Assembly (NCBI RefSeq): GCF_016056295.1
Contig: NZ_JAECZB010000080.1
Location: forward strand, 39,230-103,229
From: Atlanticothrix silvestris CENA357
GTDB lineage: Bacteria; Cyanobacteriota; Cyanobacteriia; Cyanobacteriales; Nostocaceae
DNA length: 64,000 nucleotides
Direction of reading: 5' to 3'
Part shown: positions 45,086 to 54,314 of the stretch, piece after piece
Layout: each line of letters starts with the position of its first letter
Numbering within the stretch: position 1 is the stretch's first letter
Made by a program: the position numbers and the translations under genes
The notes under the pieces: generated by a model
The model's database searches: none
What the model was told of the DNA's origin: nothing
The model's input: the letters and a program-made list of their open reading frames with translations, nothing else

Positions 45086-46480
45086 ATGCCGACTACAATT
45101 GCTGACGCACAGAATTTACTTTCTGACCTGATTACCCGCTACTCATCCCACGTAGATTATTTGATGATTCGTTTGGAAGAAGCAGAAGGGACTGATATCT
45201 TGTTGCGCGGTGACAAGGTAGAAACCCTCAGCGAAGGCATCTCCATTGGTGGACATATTCGCGCTTGTCATAAAGGCGGCTGGGGTTTGAGCAGTTTTAA
45301 CCAGCTTTCTACTATTAAAGAACGAATTGAAGAAGCGATCGCAGCAGCACAGATGGTTGGTGATGAAGAAACTTTACTCGCTCCAATAGACCCAATACAA
45401 GCTATCTGTCAACTACCTTTGACGGGTACAGACCCGCGTAAGATTAGCCTAGCCCATAAAAAAGAATTGTGCGATCGCTACACCGATTTATTGAAAAGCG
45501 TAGACCATCGCATTACTACAACTTCAGTACGCTATGGTGACAGCACCCAAAAAGTTATCCTCGCTACCTCAGAAGGTACTCTGATTGAGCAATCTTGGGT
45601 GGATATGGAAATGCGCTTTGCTGCTACCGCCAGAAACGGCGAAACTGTACAAACTGGCAGAGAAACCACAGGTTCTCGTAAAGCCTATGAAGATTTAATC
45701 AATTTGGATGAACAAGTCAAAGGTGCTGCCCAAAGAGCTGTTGCTGCTTTATCTCTACCATCAGTGAAGGGTAATACCTATACTGTAGTCATTGACCCAA
45801 TTTTGACTGGTTTGTTTGTTCACGAAGCCTTTGGCCATCTTTCTGAAGCTGATATGGCCTACGAAAATCCAGATTTACTAGAAGTTATGACCATCGGCCG
45901 GCGATTTGGCCCTAAAGAACTACAAATTTTTGATGGTGCTGCCCCAGAAGGACATCGCGGCAGCTATTTTTATGATGATGAAGGTACACCCGCAACTACT
46001 ACGCAACTGATTAAAGATGGGGTTTTGGTAGGACGTTTACATTCTCGTGAAACTGCTGGCAAATTGGAAGAAGCACCTACAGGCAATGCGCGCTGTCTTA
46101 ATTATCATTTCAGTCCAATTGTGCGGATGACAAATACTTGGATTGAACGAGGTAAAACACCAGTTGAAGATTTATTTACTGGTATTAAAGAAGGAGTATA
46201 TGCTCGTAATTGGCTTGGCGGTATGACTAATGGAGAAATGTTCACTTTTAGCGCTGGGGAAGCATGGATGATTAGAAACGGTAAAATCGCTGAATCAGTC
46301 AAGGATGTTACACTTTCGGGTAACGTTTTTCAAACCCTCGCCGATATTGAAGCAATTGGCAATGACTTTTACTGGGATGAGTCTGGCGGTTGCGGTAAAG
46401 GTGGGCAAAATGGTCTGTCTGTTGGCTGTGGTGGGCCCAGTTTGCGAATTCGAGATGTCGTAGTTGGCGGAGAAATTTAA
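45086..46480 (+). CDS. tldD: TldD-type metalloprotease subunit
   Basis: The 464-aa product carries the zinc-binding HEAFGH motif in LFVHEAFGHLSEAD, and the end GGCGKGGQNGLSVGCGGPSLRIRDVVVGG is typical of TldD. TldD pairs with TldE (PmbA) to form a heterodimeric protease that trims unstructured peptides. The second member is encoded at 52710-54023 on the same strand, separated by five genes on the minus strand and one on the plus strand. It is monocistronic and convergent with the small gene at 46477. Confidence 0.94.
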   Translation: MPTTIADAQNLLSDLITRYSSHVDYLMIRLEEAEGTDILLRGDKVETLSEGISIGGHIRACHKGGWGLSSFNQLSTIKERIEEAIAAAQMVGDEETLLAPIDPIQAICQLPLTGTDPRKISLAHKKELCDRYTDLLKSVDHRITTTSVRYGDSTQKVILATSEGTLIEQSWVDMEMRFAATARNGETVQTGRETTGSRKAYEDLINLDEQVKGAAQRAVAALSLPSVKGNTYTVVIDPILTGLFVHEAFGHLSEADMAYENPDLLEVMTIGRRFGPKELQIFDGAAPEGHRGSYFYDDEGTPATTTQLIKDGVLVGRLHSRETAGKLEEAPTGNARCLNYHFSPIVRMTNTWIERGKTPVEDLFTGIKEGVYARNWLGGMTNGEMFTFSAGEAWMIRNGKIAESVKDVTLSGNVFQTLADIEAIGNDFYWDESGGCGKGGQNGLSVGCGGPSLRIRDVVVGGEI

Positions 46481-46803
46481 CTAACTGATTCGCGCTTTAG
46501 TAGGGCTATCCACATATCTGAGGGGTCAGAATAATAATCGATTTGCTCAACTCGATATCGATAAGTTTCAAAACCGCGTTGCAAAATAATGTAGTCACGC
46601 GGTTTTATACCTTTACCTATGCCAGTCATTTGTCCTTCTATTCCGCTACTGAGTGACTCAAATACGTAATCTTTTCCCCAAATTAATTGGCTATAATCGT
46701 GAGTTTTATGCTTTTTGCTTAATCTATTTACTGGATAGAACAGCAATGGTAAAGAGTTTATAAAATTAGAACTCAAGTTAATTCCTATTTTGATAAAAGA
46801 CAT
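46477..46803 (-). CDS. Hypothetical protein
   Basis: The product has 108 aa from ATG 46803 (MSFIKIGINLSSNFINSL); a TTG 21 bp upstream would extend it. The N-terminal ~25 residues are moderately hydrophobic (possible anchor). The rest, with IKPRDYIILQRGFETYRYRVEQIDYYSDPSDMW as a landmark region, is likely a small beta-rich domain. No family is recognised. Its stop overlaps the tldD stop by 4 bp (convergent). Confidence 0.65.
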   Translation of the reverse strand: MSFIKIGINLSSNFINSLPLLFYPVNRLSKKHKTHDYSQLIWGKDYVFESLSSGIEGQMTGIGKGIKPRDYIILQRGFETYRYRVEQIDYYSDPSDMWIALLKRESVS

Positions 46804-46824
46804 AAGTAAATTTTCCAATATCAA

Positions 46825-47510
46825 CTAACAAATCTTAATTGATGAAAATAATCAAACCTGTTATCTAGGGTGTAAATACAAATTACCTAATTACCCCAAA
46901 TCCTTTTTTATAGGTAGCAGACTAACGCCCTATTCAATATTTTTAGTGCATTAAAACTAACGTCCATAAAGCACCATACCGAATAAAATCTAATGTGAAA
47001 AAAATAATTTTGAATAATTCAAATGATGATTGTCAGATTACGAAGACAATACACCACCTGATCATTAATAATCAGCAAATCACACTAGTTATTTTGGAAT
47101 GTGGGTTACAAAATAATTTTAAGAGGATTAACTAAAATGCAAATTAACTTTTTTTAAGACATAATTCGGAGTTCTTAATGTTTAATTTTTACTAGCTTTT
47201 ATTTGTATTACTTAATGATGCCGACTATACCTGATAAAATTTAAGTAACAATATTTTATTCGTCACTCATACTTACTGAAGATAACATTAAACATTTGGT
47301 AGAATCTTTTACGCTGTAAAAGGTGGAATTATTGCACATTTTATAGTAAAAACTGTCTAATTGTCTCCAGTAAAAGTACTAATTTATAGAAAAATATTAC
47401 TTAAAGAATCATACTTTTATTCTATTAATTTAGCACATTTACTTTATACACACATGCTTTATATATGTATATATAGTGTCAGGAATGTAAACTTTCAAGA
47501 CTAATTAGCT
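46825..47510. other. AT-rich intergenic region
   Basis: This 686-bp spacer is between the small hypothetical gene and coaE. I scanned both strands and saw no convincing ORF, tRNA, strong hairpin or tandem repeat. It is markedly more AT-rich than the flanks. Confidence 0.5.
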
Positions 47511-48104
47511 CTAATTTATACTTTTTAAGTCTAACGCAACATCTACCTGGTCTAACAGTGTTTCTGGGGTAGAGGAGTTATCTAACACGACATCGGCACG
47601 AGATGCTTTTTCTTCTATAGATAATTGACTATTGATGCGGGCTTGTGCTTGTTCTTGGCTGAGGTGATTTCGCTGTATTAATCTTTGCAGTTGTTGTGAC
47701 TCAGAGCAACGCACAACCCAGATTTCTGTAACTAAATGAGTCATCTTGGCTTCAAACAGCAGAGGGATAACTAACACCAGTGTTTGTGCAGAAGATTGGG
47801 CGATCGCCTCCTGAAAACGATCGCCTACATAAGGATGAATTAACTCCTCTATCTTGTTGCGTTCATCTTGACGTTCAAAGATAACTTCGCCTAGCTTTTG
47901 GCGGTTGAGGTTACCATCTGGGAGTAAAATTTGTTCGCCGTAACGTTGGGCGATCGCATCAAGAATAGGTGAACCTATAGTTACTGCATCTCTAGCATAA
48001 ATATCAGCATCCAAAATCGGCAGATTGTAAGCACTAGCCAAATAATTGGCGACAGTGGTTTTACCCGTAGCAATACCTCCAGTTAAGCCGATGATGCGTT
48101 TCAT
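47511..48104 (-). CDS. coaE: Dephospho-CoA kinase
   Basis: The 197-aa product starts at ATG 48104 (MKRIIGLTGGIATGKTTVAN). The frame stays open upstream to 48188 only because the heptamer repeat has no stops. Walker A GGIATGKTT, DADIYARDAV and the lid region RLIQRNHLSQEQAQARINSQ identify CoaE, which phosphorylates dephospho-CoA in the last step of CoA synthesis. Just downstream of cobA-hemD, it may share a transcript. Confidence 0.93.
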   Translation of the reverse strand: MKRIIGLTGGIATGKTTVANYLASAYNLPILDADIYARDAVTIGSPILDAIAQRYGEQILLPDGNLNRQKLGEVIFERQDERNKIEELIHPYVGDRFQEAIAQSSAQTLVLVIPLLFEAKMTHLVTEIWVVRCSESQQLQRLIQRNHLSQEQAQARINSQLSIEEKASRADVVLDNSSTPETLLDQVDVALDLKSIN

Positions 48105-48112
48105 GTATATAT

Positions 48113-48183
48113 AGGGAACAGGGAACAGGGAACAGGGAATAGGGAACAGGGAATAGGGAACAGGGAATAGGGAATAGGGAACA
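48113..48183. repeat. GGGAACA/GGGAATA heptamer tandem repeat
   Basis: About ten 7-bp units lie directly upstream of coaE. Related units occur near 61015-61040 and 63738-63770. These are short tandem repeats typical of Nostocales. Confidence 0.9.
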
Positions 48184-48211
48184 GACATATATCTTAATTA
48201 CGAATTACGAA

Positions 48212-49801
48212 TTACGAATTACGAATTAATGCTTGGGTTAATCCATCTAAAGTATATTCTTCAGCTTCTACATCCACGCGTCCGAATAAAGAATGACAAG
48301 TTTTTGAAGTTTGTGGACCAATAGAAGCAATACACACACCTTCTAAAGCAGAAATTAGATCAGAGTTGTGAGGAAATATGCTTTGTGTGAGTTGGCAAAA
48401 AAATTGTACAGTTTTGGAACTCGCAAAGGTAATGATATCTATTGTATGATTTTGCAGAGCTAATTTTGCCGAATCTGGGATACTACTAGGACAGCAAGAT
48501 TGATATGCCGCAACTTCTATTACCTCTGCACCTTTAGCAGTTAATTCTTTGACTAAAATCTCTCTTCCACCACTTTCGACTCTAGGAAATAAAACTTTTT
48601 TTCTAGATAATTCTTCGGGGAAACTTGCCAATAAAGAATCTGCAACAAAGCTAGGCGGAATAAAATCAGGTTGGATGTAACGTTGTTTGAGACTTTGGGC
48701 TGTTTTTTCGCCAACAACGGCTATTTTTACACCAGCTAAAGCACGGCTATCTTTCCCTTGGGCATTTAACCTTTCAAAAAAGTAATCTACACCATTGGTA
48801 GAAGTGAGAATTAACCAATGAAAATCTAATAAATTAGCGATCGCCTGATCTAAATCTGCCCAACTCGAAGGCGGGCCAATTTCTAAGGTAGGCATTTCAA
48901 TGACTTTTGCGCCTAATGCAGTGAGGCGATCGCTAAATTGACTCGACTGTCCAACCGAACGTGTCACCAGGATTGTTTTGTCAGCAAGGGGAAACTGAGT
49001 AGATGGGGCGAAATTGCTTGACATAATTGCAGGACTGGAAATTTTAGGTGTGGTCGAATCTTCTAAAGATATTTTCTCAGGTTGTAAGTAATTGCGTAGC
49101 CCGACAACCTCACCAATGATGATTACTACTGGCGAAAGAGATAAACCAGCGGTTTGCTCTAAAATATTACCCAATTGGGCTGTCCAGATTTGTTGATTAG
49201 GAGTACCTGCCCAGCGGATGATGGCAATGGGTGTTAGACGCGATCGCCCATGTCTAACTAGTTGATGTACAATCTCTGGCAAATGTCGTCCGCCCATCAA
49301 TATTACTAGTGTCTCTAACCGAGATAAAGCTTCCCAGTCTAAAGCTTCCGGTTCGTGGGCTGTCAACACGGCAAAACAGCGACTCAAGACGTTATCTGTT
49401 AAGGGAATCCCCGCCAGTAACGGTGCTGCAAGGGCTGAAGAAATACCTGGGACTACTTCAAATTCACAATTAGCCGCTTGCAAAGCTTCAATTTCGGAAG
49501 TACAACGCCCAAAAATAAACGGATCACCCGATTTAAACCTGACAACTTGTCGATTTTCTTGGCAGTATTTAACGAGTAACTGATTAATTTCAGCTTGTGG
49601 TGTACTGGGTTTACCACCACGTTTGCCTACATCTATTTTTAGACAATCAGGCGATACGCAACGTAACAATTGCTCATCTACTAGGGCATCGTAGACTAAC
49701 ACCTGAGCTTGACCCAAGAGATGATAAGCTTTAACCGTCAGGTATGCTACATCTCCAGGGCCAGCGCCTACGAGGTAAACTTTGCCCTTTGCTTCAGTCA
49801 T
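48212..49801 (-). CDS. cobA-hemD: Uroporphyrinogen-III C-methyltransferase / uroporphyrinogen-III synthase fusion
   Basis: In this 529-aa fusion, residues 1-~245 form a SAM-dependent tetrapyrrole methylase (KVYLVGAGPGDVAYLT, KSGDPFIFGR, VVPGISSALAAPLLAGIPLT), making precorrin-2 for sirohaem/cobalamin. Residues ~275-525 are uroporphyrinogen-III synthase (KTILVTRSVGQSSQF, LTSTNGVDYFF, ITFASSKTVQFF, IASIGPQTSKT), which closes the ring of uroporphyrinogen III. The fusion places two successive branch-point steps on one chain, as known in several bacteria. It is upstream of coaE on the same strand, and about 10 bp downstream of a TPR gene. Confidence 0.93.
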   Translation of the reverse strand: MTEAKGKVYLVGAGPGDVAYLTVKAYHLLGQAQVLVYDALVDEQLLRCVSPDCLKIDVGKRGGKPSTPQAEINQLLVKYCQENRQVVRFKSGDPFIFGRCTSEIEALQAANCEFEVVPGISSALAAPLLAGIPLTDNVLSRCFAVLTAHEPEALDWEALSRLETLVILMGGRHLPEIVHQLVRHGRSRLTPIAIIRWAGTPNQQIWTAQLGNILEQTAGLSLSPVVIIIGEVVGLRNYLQPEKISLEDSTTPKISSPAIMSSNFAPSTQFPLADKTILVTRSVGQSSQFSDRLTALGAKVIEMPTLEIGPPSSWADLDQAIANLLDFHWLILTSTNGVDYFFERLNAQGKDSRALAGVKIAVVGEKTAQSLKQRYIQPDFIPPSFVADSLLASFPEELSRKKVLFPRVESGGREILVKELTAKGAEVIEVAAYQSCCPSSIPDSAKLALQNHTIDIITFASSKTVQFFCQLTQSIFPHNSDLISALEGVCIASIGPQTSKTCHSLFGRVDVEAEEYTLDGLTQALIRNS

Positions 49802-49810
49802 AATTTCAGG

Positions 49811-50278
49811 TTAAGTTGACTTGGCACTTATTTGATCTAATAATTGAGCAACCTTCTTAGCCCTTTCAGGTTGGCGCTGTTTTTGCAATAAATCTTTAGC
49901 TGCTTGCAGATTAGTTTTGGCTGCTGATTGCTGATTTTCCTGCATTAAAATATTCGCCAAACGCAAATATGCATCAGGATTTTTGGGACTGCGTTGAATT
50001 ACTTCCTCAAACAATTCCTTAGCTTCTTTAACTTCCCCTTGCTGGATTAAAACATCTCCCAGCAGCAAGCGAACTACATCATTAGTAGAGTTGATAGACA
50101 TTACTTTGCGAAAAGCTGCTTCCGCACCTTGAAAGTCTTTTTGCTCATAAAGATTAATTCCCTTTTGGAAAAAGTTGGAGGTAATTAAGGTTTTCCAGGC
50201 GAAATAACCGAGAAAGGCAATACTAACAATAACTGCTATAATTGCCAAAACATCAGTTCCTTGAAAATTTTCTAACAT
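49811..50278 (-). CDS. Membrane-anchored TPR protein
   Basis: The 155-aa product starts at ATG 50278 (MLENFQGTDVLAIIAVIVSI), just downstream of the hpt stop; a longer in-frame start would overlap hpt. One N-terminal transmembrane helix (~10-30) is followed by about three TPR units (LYEQKDFQGAEAAFRKVMSI, LLGDVLIQQGEVKEAKELFEEVI, AYLRLANILMQENQQSAAKTNL). It is probably a scaffold on the cytosolic face. The gene follows hpt closely and precedes cobA-hemD by 9 bp, so hpt-TPR-cobA/hemD likely form an operon. Confidence 0.85.
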   Translation of the reverse strand: MLENFQGTDVLAIIAVIVSIAFLGYFAWKTLITSNFFQKGINLYEQKDFQGAEAAFRKVMSINSTNDVVRLLLGDVLIQQGEVKEAKELFEEVIQRSPKNPDAYLRLANILMQENQQSAAKTNLQAAKDLLQKQRQPERAKKVAQLLDQISAKST

Positions 50279-50282
50279 CGTT

Positions 50283-51233
50283 TTAAGCCAACAAACAGGC
50301 AATAGGGAACATGAGATATTCGAGGAAAAAGAGTTTCCAGATAAATTGATAGAATTGAGCGATCGCGCTTTTATCTTGCAAGTCTACTACCAAACTCCGC
50401 ATCCACATCCAGCACAGAACTATTAGATGAGTAATCACCAAAAATATTGAGTTAACTGAGGCTAAACGGATAGCGCCAACCAAAATCATTCCTAGGTAGC
50501 AGACAGTTAGCACCCAAAGCGCCAGATTAAATACAGCTTGCGGGCCGAGTTGAATAGTGAAAGTGGTGATATTGTATAGGCGATCGCCTTCCATATCGGG
50601 GATATCTTTAAAAATAGCGATCGCGAAGGTAAACACCAAAACAAATATCGTCAAAACCCACACCACAGGCGGAATTGATGAGTTTTGTTGTAATACCCAA
50701 TTAAAATGTAAAAACAAACCTAAATTAACGATTGTGCCGCGTACAGAAAAAATACAAAGGGCTGCCCAAAATGGGAACTGCTTCAAACGAATTGGTGGCA
50801 AAGAATAAGCCGTACCAATTACTAAACTAATAGCCACCATTCCGAACAAAAAAGGGCCTGTGAACCATGCTATAACTAAAGCCAAAAGCCCACTCAAAAC
50901 GACAATTAATTGTCCTTGTGTCCGAGAAAATTCTCCTGAAGCAAGTGGTAAATGAGGCTTATTAATCTTGTCAATATCAATATCTTCTAATTGATTTAAG
51001 CCCACAATATAAACATTACCGCACAGACAAGCAATCCATGCGCCTAAAACCCGACTCAGGGGAATGCCAGAAAATCCCGTTGATGAAACAGCAATAGCAA
51101 TTAAATATAAGCCCCAGACACTTAAAGTAGTGCCAATAATCGTGTGTGGGCGAGAAAATTTCCAGAAAGCGTATAACCAATTTGATGGAACAGGCTTGTG
51201 TGACAAAGGGCTGTTTTGAGAACTCTGACTCAT
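50283..51233 (-). CDS. hpt: Homogentisate phytyltransferase
   Basis: The 316-aa UbiA-family prenyltransferase has about nine transmembrane helices. The two Asp-rich motifs are NQLEDIDIDKINKP and FKDIPDMEGD. The WKFSRPHTIIGTTLSVWGLY start and LPLASGEFS fit the cyanobacterial homogentisate phytyltransferase (Slr1736/VTE2), which makes the tocopherol precursor methyl-phytyl-quinol from homogentisate and phytyl diphosphate in the membrane. Other UbiA members (e.g. plastoquinone) are less likely by motif. Confidence 0.9.
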   Translation of the reverse strand: MSQSSQNSPLSHKPVPSNWLYAFWKFSRPHTIIGTTLSVWGLYLIAIAVSSTGFSGIPLSRVLGAWIACLCGNVYIVGLNQLEDIDIDKINKPHLPLASGEFSRTQGQLIVVLSGLLALVIAWFTGPFLFGMVAISLVIGTAYSLPPIRLKQFPFWAALCIFSVRGTIVNLGLFLHFNWVLQQNSSIPPVVWVLTIFVLVFTFAIAIFKDIPDMEGDRLYNITTFTIQLGPQAVFNLALWVLTVCYLGMILVGAIRLASVNSIFLVITHLIVLCWMWMRSLVVDLQDKSAIAQFYQFIWKLFFLEYLMFPIACLLA

Positions 51234-51485
51234 GAGTAAATTAGATTCAGTATTCCGGCTTACTGTTAATCATTGTCACAGATTTGTGTCATTTACAGCA
51301 GGAGGCGGACTTCTGCGTCCTTGCGACTGTGCGATCGCATTTGCAAGTCGTAATCATAACAAAAATTCGCAGGCGCAGGAGACCTTGCTTGCTCATTTCA
51401 ATTCCCAATGCTAGATGCTGCCCATACCCTCTTATCATAAAAATATAAGCAAAATATGAAGTCGCCAGATTTTCACAGGCATTAC

Positions 51486-52349
51486 ATGGGCAGTATTTGG
51501 GAAATTGATTTTTACTCACGTCCAATTCTGGACGCAAATCAGAAAAAAGTTTGGGAAGTCTTAATCTGCGAAAGTCCTGCGGATGTGGGCAAAAGTATGG
51601 ATTCCCTGTTTCGCTATACTCAGTATTGTCCCAGTACCGAAGTCAATTCGGGTTGGTTGAGGACGGCGTTACAAGAAGCAATTACTCAAGCTGGAGAAGC
51701 GCCGATCAAAATTCGCTTTTTCCGCCGCCAAATGAACAACATGATTACTAAAGCTTGTCAGGATATAGGTATTCCCGCCCAACCTAGCCGCCGTGCTTTG
51801 GTTCTCAACCAATGGCTAAAACAGCGGATGGAGGAAGTTTATCCCCAAGAACCAGGGTATCAAGGAGGGACTAATCCCTCGGTGCGTTTAGAAAGACCTT
51901 TACCCCAGCGCTTACCAGATGCTTTAGAAGGTAAACAGTGGGCATTTGTGAGTTTACAAGCTGCTGATTTTGCAGAAATGTCAGAGTGGGAAATTGGCTT
52001 TGGGGAAGCATTTCCCTTAGAGATAGCACAATTATCACCTGAAACCCGCATTCCTGGCGTTTTAATTTTCTCACCCAGAGCATTGCCGATCGCAGGTTGG
52101 ATGTCTGGTTTGGAGTTGGCTTTTTTGAAGTTTGACACTACCAAAGGGGAGAGATTAATTTTAGAAACTGGTGCTACTGAAAGTTGGATTTTAGAAAATA
52201 TTAAAAATCCTCAAATCTTAGCAGAAGCCAAAGGTTTTGAAGAGGCTAAACAAAAAGCTAATGGTGTACATTTTATTGGTGTGCAGTCTGATCCCGATGC
52301 ACAATCTTTTACTGGATTTTGGCTATTACAAGAGGTGAATTTGCCATAA
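51486..52349 (+). CDS. Tab2/Atab2-like RNA-binding protein
   Basis: The 287-aa product starts at ATG 51486 (MGSIWEIDFYSRPILDANQK), the conserved N terminus of the family; an ATG 30 bp upstream is less likely. Further markers are VWEVLICES, IKIRFFRRQMNNMI and the ETGATESWI...GFEEAKQKANGVHFIGVQ region. Tab2/Atab2 (DUF1092) proteins bind the psaB leader in algae and promote photosystem I/II translation in plants; cyanobacterial homologues are less studied. It is divergent from hpt. Confidence 0.88.
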   Translation: MGSIWEIDFYSRPILDANQKKVWEVLICESPADVGKSMDSLFRYTQYCPSTEVNSGWLRTALQEAITQAGEAPIKIRFFRRQMNNMITKACQDIGIPAQPSRRALVLNQWLKQRMEEVYPQEPGYQGGTNPSVRLERPLPQRLPDALEGKQWAFVSLQAADFAEMSEWEIGFGEAFPLEIAQLSPETRIPGVLIFSPRALPIAGWMSGLELAFLKFDTTKGERLILETGATESWILENIKNPQILAEAKGFEEAKQKANGVHFIGVQSDPDAQSFTGFWLLQEVNLP

Positions 52350-52709
52350 ATTGGGCAAATTCGTGTATGTATTCAAGAAAGGACTTAATAACCGAAGAAA
52401 GGATAAAGGATAAAAGATTAAGGCCGAAAAAAGAGGAAGATTTGAATTAAAGCCTGCAAAAAAATTTAAAGGCTTTATTTCAGATATCGTACTTATACTG
52501 ATATATCCTGATACATCTAGTTGTTTGTGAAATAATTCTCTGCGTCCATGACACGCTGATAGACACCGATGATTTGGGATAATTGTCTGCGTCCATCTGC
52601 GTCTCAAAATTACGATTGCTGATACACGCTGATAGATACCAATGATTTGGGATAATTATCTGCGTTCATTTGCAGCTCAAAGTCCAAAATCTACAATTCA
52701 CCAAGGGTC
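52350..52709. other. Intergenic region with a 73-bp spaced direct repeat
   Basis: The region holds two copies of a ~58-bp unit (52551-52609 and 52624-52682; landmark GATTTGGGATAATT) and no ORF. It separates the Tab2-like gene from tldE. Confidence 0.7.
52551..52682. repeat. Imperfect direct repeat, two copies
   Basis: The copies start ACACGCTGATAGA and share GATTTGGGATAATT and TCTGCG segments with a period of 73 bp. They differ at several positions, so the duplication is not recent. Confidence 0.75.
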
Positions 52710-54023
52710 ATGGGTGCTGAAAATTTGTCACAAGATACGCTAGCAGAACAACTGCTGGAACTAGCCATAAAATCAGGGGCAGAAGCAGCTGAGGTTTATC
52801 AGTCGCGATCGCTTTCCCGTCCCGTGTTTTTTGAGGCTAACCGTCTCAAGCAGCTAGAAACCAGCCAATCTGAAGGTACAGTATTGCGGCTATGGCGAAA
52901 TGGACGACCAGGACTCACGGTAGCTTACGGTTCTGTCTCACCTCAAGCGCTGGTGGAACGAGCTTTGGCTTTGAGTCAACTCAATCAACCCGAAGCAGTA
53001 CAATTAGGCAGTAACTCTAAACCTTCCTATCCAGATTTGGGGAAAGATGTACCCATTGAGGTATTGGTAAAATGGGGCAAAGAAGCGATCGCCTTGATCC
53101 GCGATGTTTATCCAGATGTTCTTTGCAATAGTGATTGGGAATGTGATGTGGAAACTACTAGACTTGTAAATACTCAAGGTCTAGATTGTTACTACACCGA
53201 CACTACCCTCAGTTGTTATGTATCAGCAGAATGGATACGAGGCGATGATTTCTTAAGTGTTTCTGATGGGCAAACTCAACGAGATATTCTGCAACCAGAT
53301 AAAATAGCTCATCAAATTTTACAAAGGTTGCTTTGGGCTAAAGAAAATGTCTCACCGCCTAATGGTCGCGTCCCGATTTTGTTTACTTCTAAAGCGGCTG
53401 ATATGCTTTGGGGCACTGCACAAGCAGCTTTAAATGGTAAGCGCGTCTTAGAGTTAGCTTCCCCTTGGGCAGAACGCCTGGGTAAACCAGTGATTGCATC
53501 TAGCCTGACTCTCTACCAAGACCCACAAGCAGGCCCTTACAGTTGTCCTTTTGATGATGAAGGCACTCCTACCACTCCTTTAGTCTTTGTCCAAGATGGA
53601 ATCTTACAGCATTTTTATTGCGATCGCACCACCGGGCAACAGTTGGGTATTGACACTACTGGTAATGGTTTTCGACCTGGTTTAGGCAGCTATCCCAGTC
53701 CTGGCTTGTTTAATTTCTTGATCCAGCCTGGTTCAGCCTCACTACAAGACTTGATTGAACAGATGGACGATGGGTTAATTGTGGATCAAATGTTGGGCAG
53801 CGGCAGTGGCATTTCTGGCGACTTTTCTATCAATATTGATTTGGGTTATCGTGTGCAAAAAGGTCATGTAATTGGGCGTGTAAAAGATACGATGGTTGCA
53901 GGTAATGTCTACACAGCCCTCAAGCAACTAGTACAATTAGGTAACGATGCTGATTGGAATGGTTCTTGTTATACTCCATCCCTAATAGTAGAAGGATTAT
54001 CTACTAATGGTAGAAATAATTAA
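52710..54023 (+). CDS. tldE: TldE/PmbA-type protease subunit
   Basis: The 437-aa protein of the TldD/PmbA family lacks the HEAFGH zinc motif seen in tldD, as expected for the TldE partner. Landmarks are AEAAEVYQSRSLSRPVFFEANRLK, CPFDDEGTPTTPLVFVQDGIL and MLGSGSGISGDFSINIDLGYRVQKGHVIGRVKDTMVAGNV (named in part). With TldD at 45086 it probably forms the cytosolic heterodimeric peptide protease. Confidence 0.92.
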   Translation: MGAENLSQDTLAEQLLELAIKSGAEAAEVYQSRSLSRPVFFEANRLKQLETSQSEGTVLRLWRNGRPGLTVAYGSVSPQALVERALALSQLNQPEAVQLGSNSKPSYPDLGKDVPIEVLVKWGKEAIALIRDVYPDVLCNSDWECDVETTRLVNTQGLDCYYTDTTLSCYVSAEWIRGDDFLSVSDGQTQRDILQPDKIAHQILQRLLWAKENVSPPNGRVPILFTSKAADMLWGTAQAALNGKRVLELASPWAERLGKPVIASSLTLYQDPQAGPYSCPFDDEGTPTTPLVFVQDGILQHFYCDRTTGQQLGIDTTGNGFRPGLGSYPSPGLFNFLIQPGSASLQDLIEQMDDGLIVDQMLGSGSGISGDFSINIDLGYRVQKGHVIGRVKDTMVAGNVYTALKQLVQLGNDADWNGSCYTPSLIVEGLSTNGRNN

Positions 54024-54314
54024 ATAGTGGAATAAGGAAACAGAGAACAAAAAATAAGTAGAACAGCTAGAAAAAACCCAACTACGTTAATAAAGTGAAA
54101 TAAAACCCTCCTGCCTCCTGCCTGAACCTGATGATAAATATTCACACCGACCTACTTATCTGCGTAATTAATGCTGCCTAAGTAGTTAGGATAAGGATTA
54201 GTTAGGATTGAAGTAATTTAGTCAGTTGATAAAAACTGTGATCAAAAATCCGCTTTTTAAGCATATAACTGTGGAAGTAAAAATGAATATTTGCTTATTT
54301 TAATTTTAATTATT

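Noticed and set aside
46825..47510. Hidden gene in the 686-bp spacer
   Set aside because: Stops are frequent in all frames and no RNA-like hairpin or conserved motif was found.
47511..48188. 225-aa version of CoaE
   Set aside because: The first 28 codons are heptamer repeat; the conserved P-loop start is at 48104.
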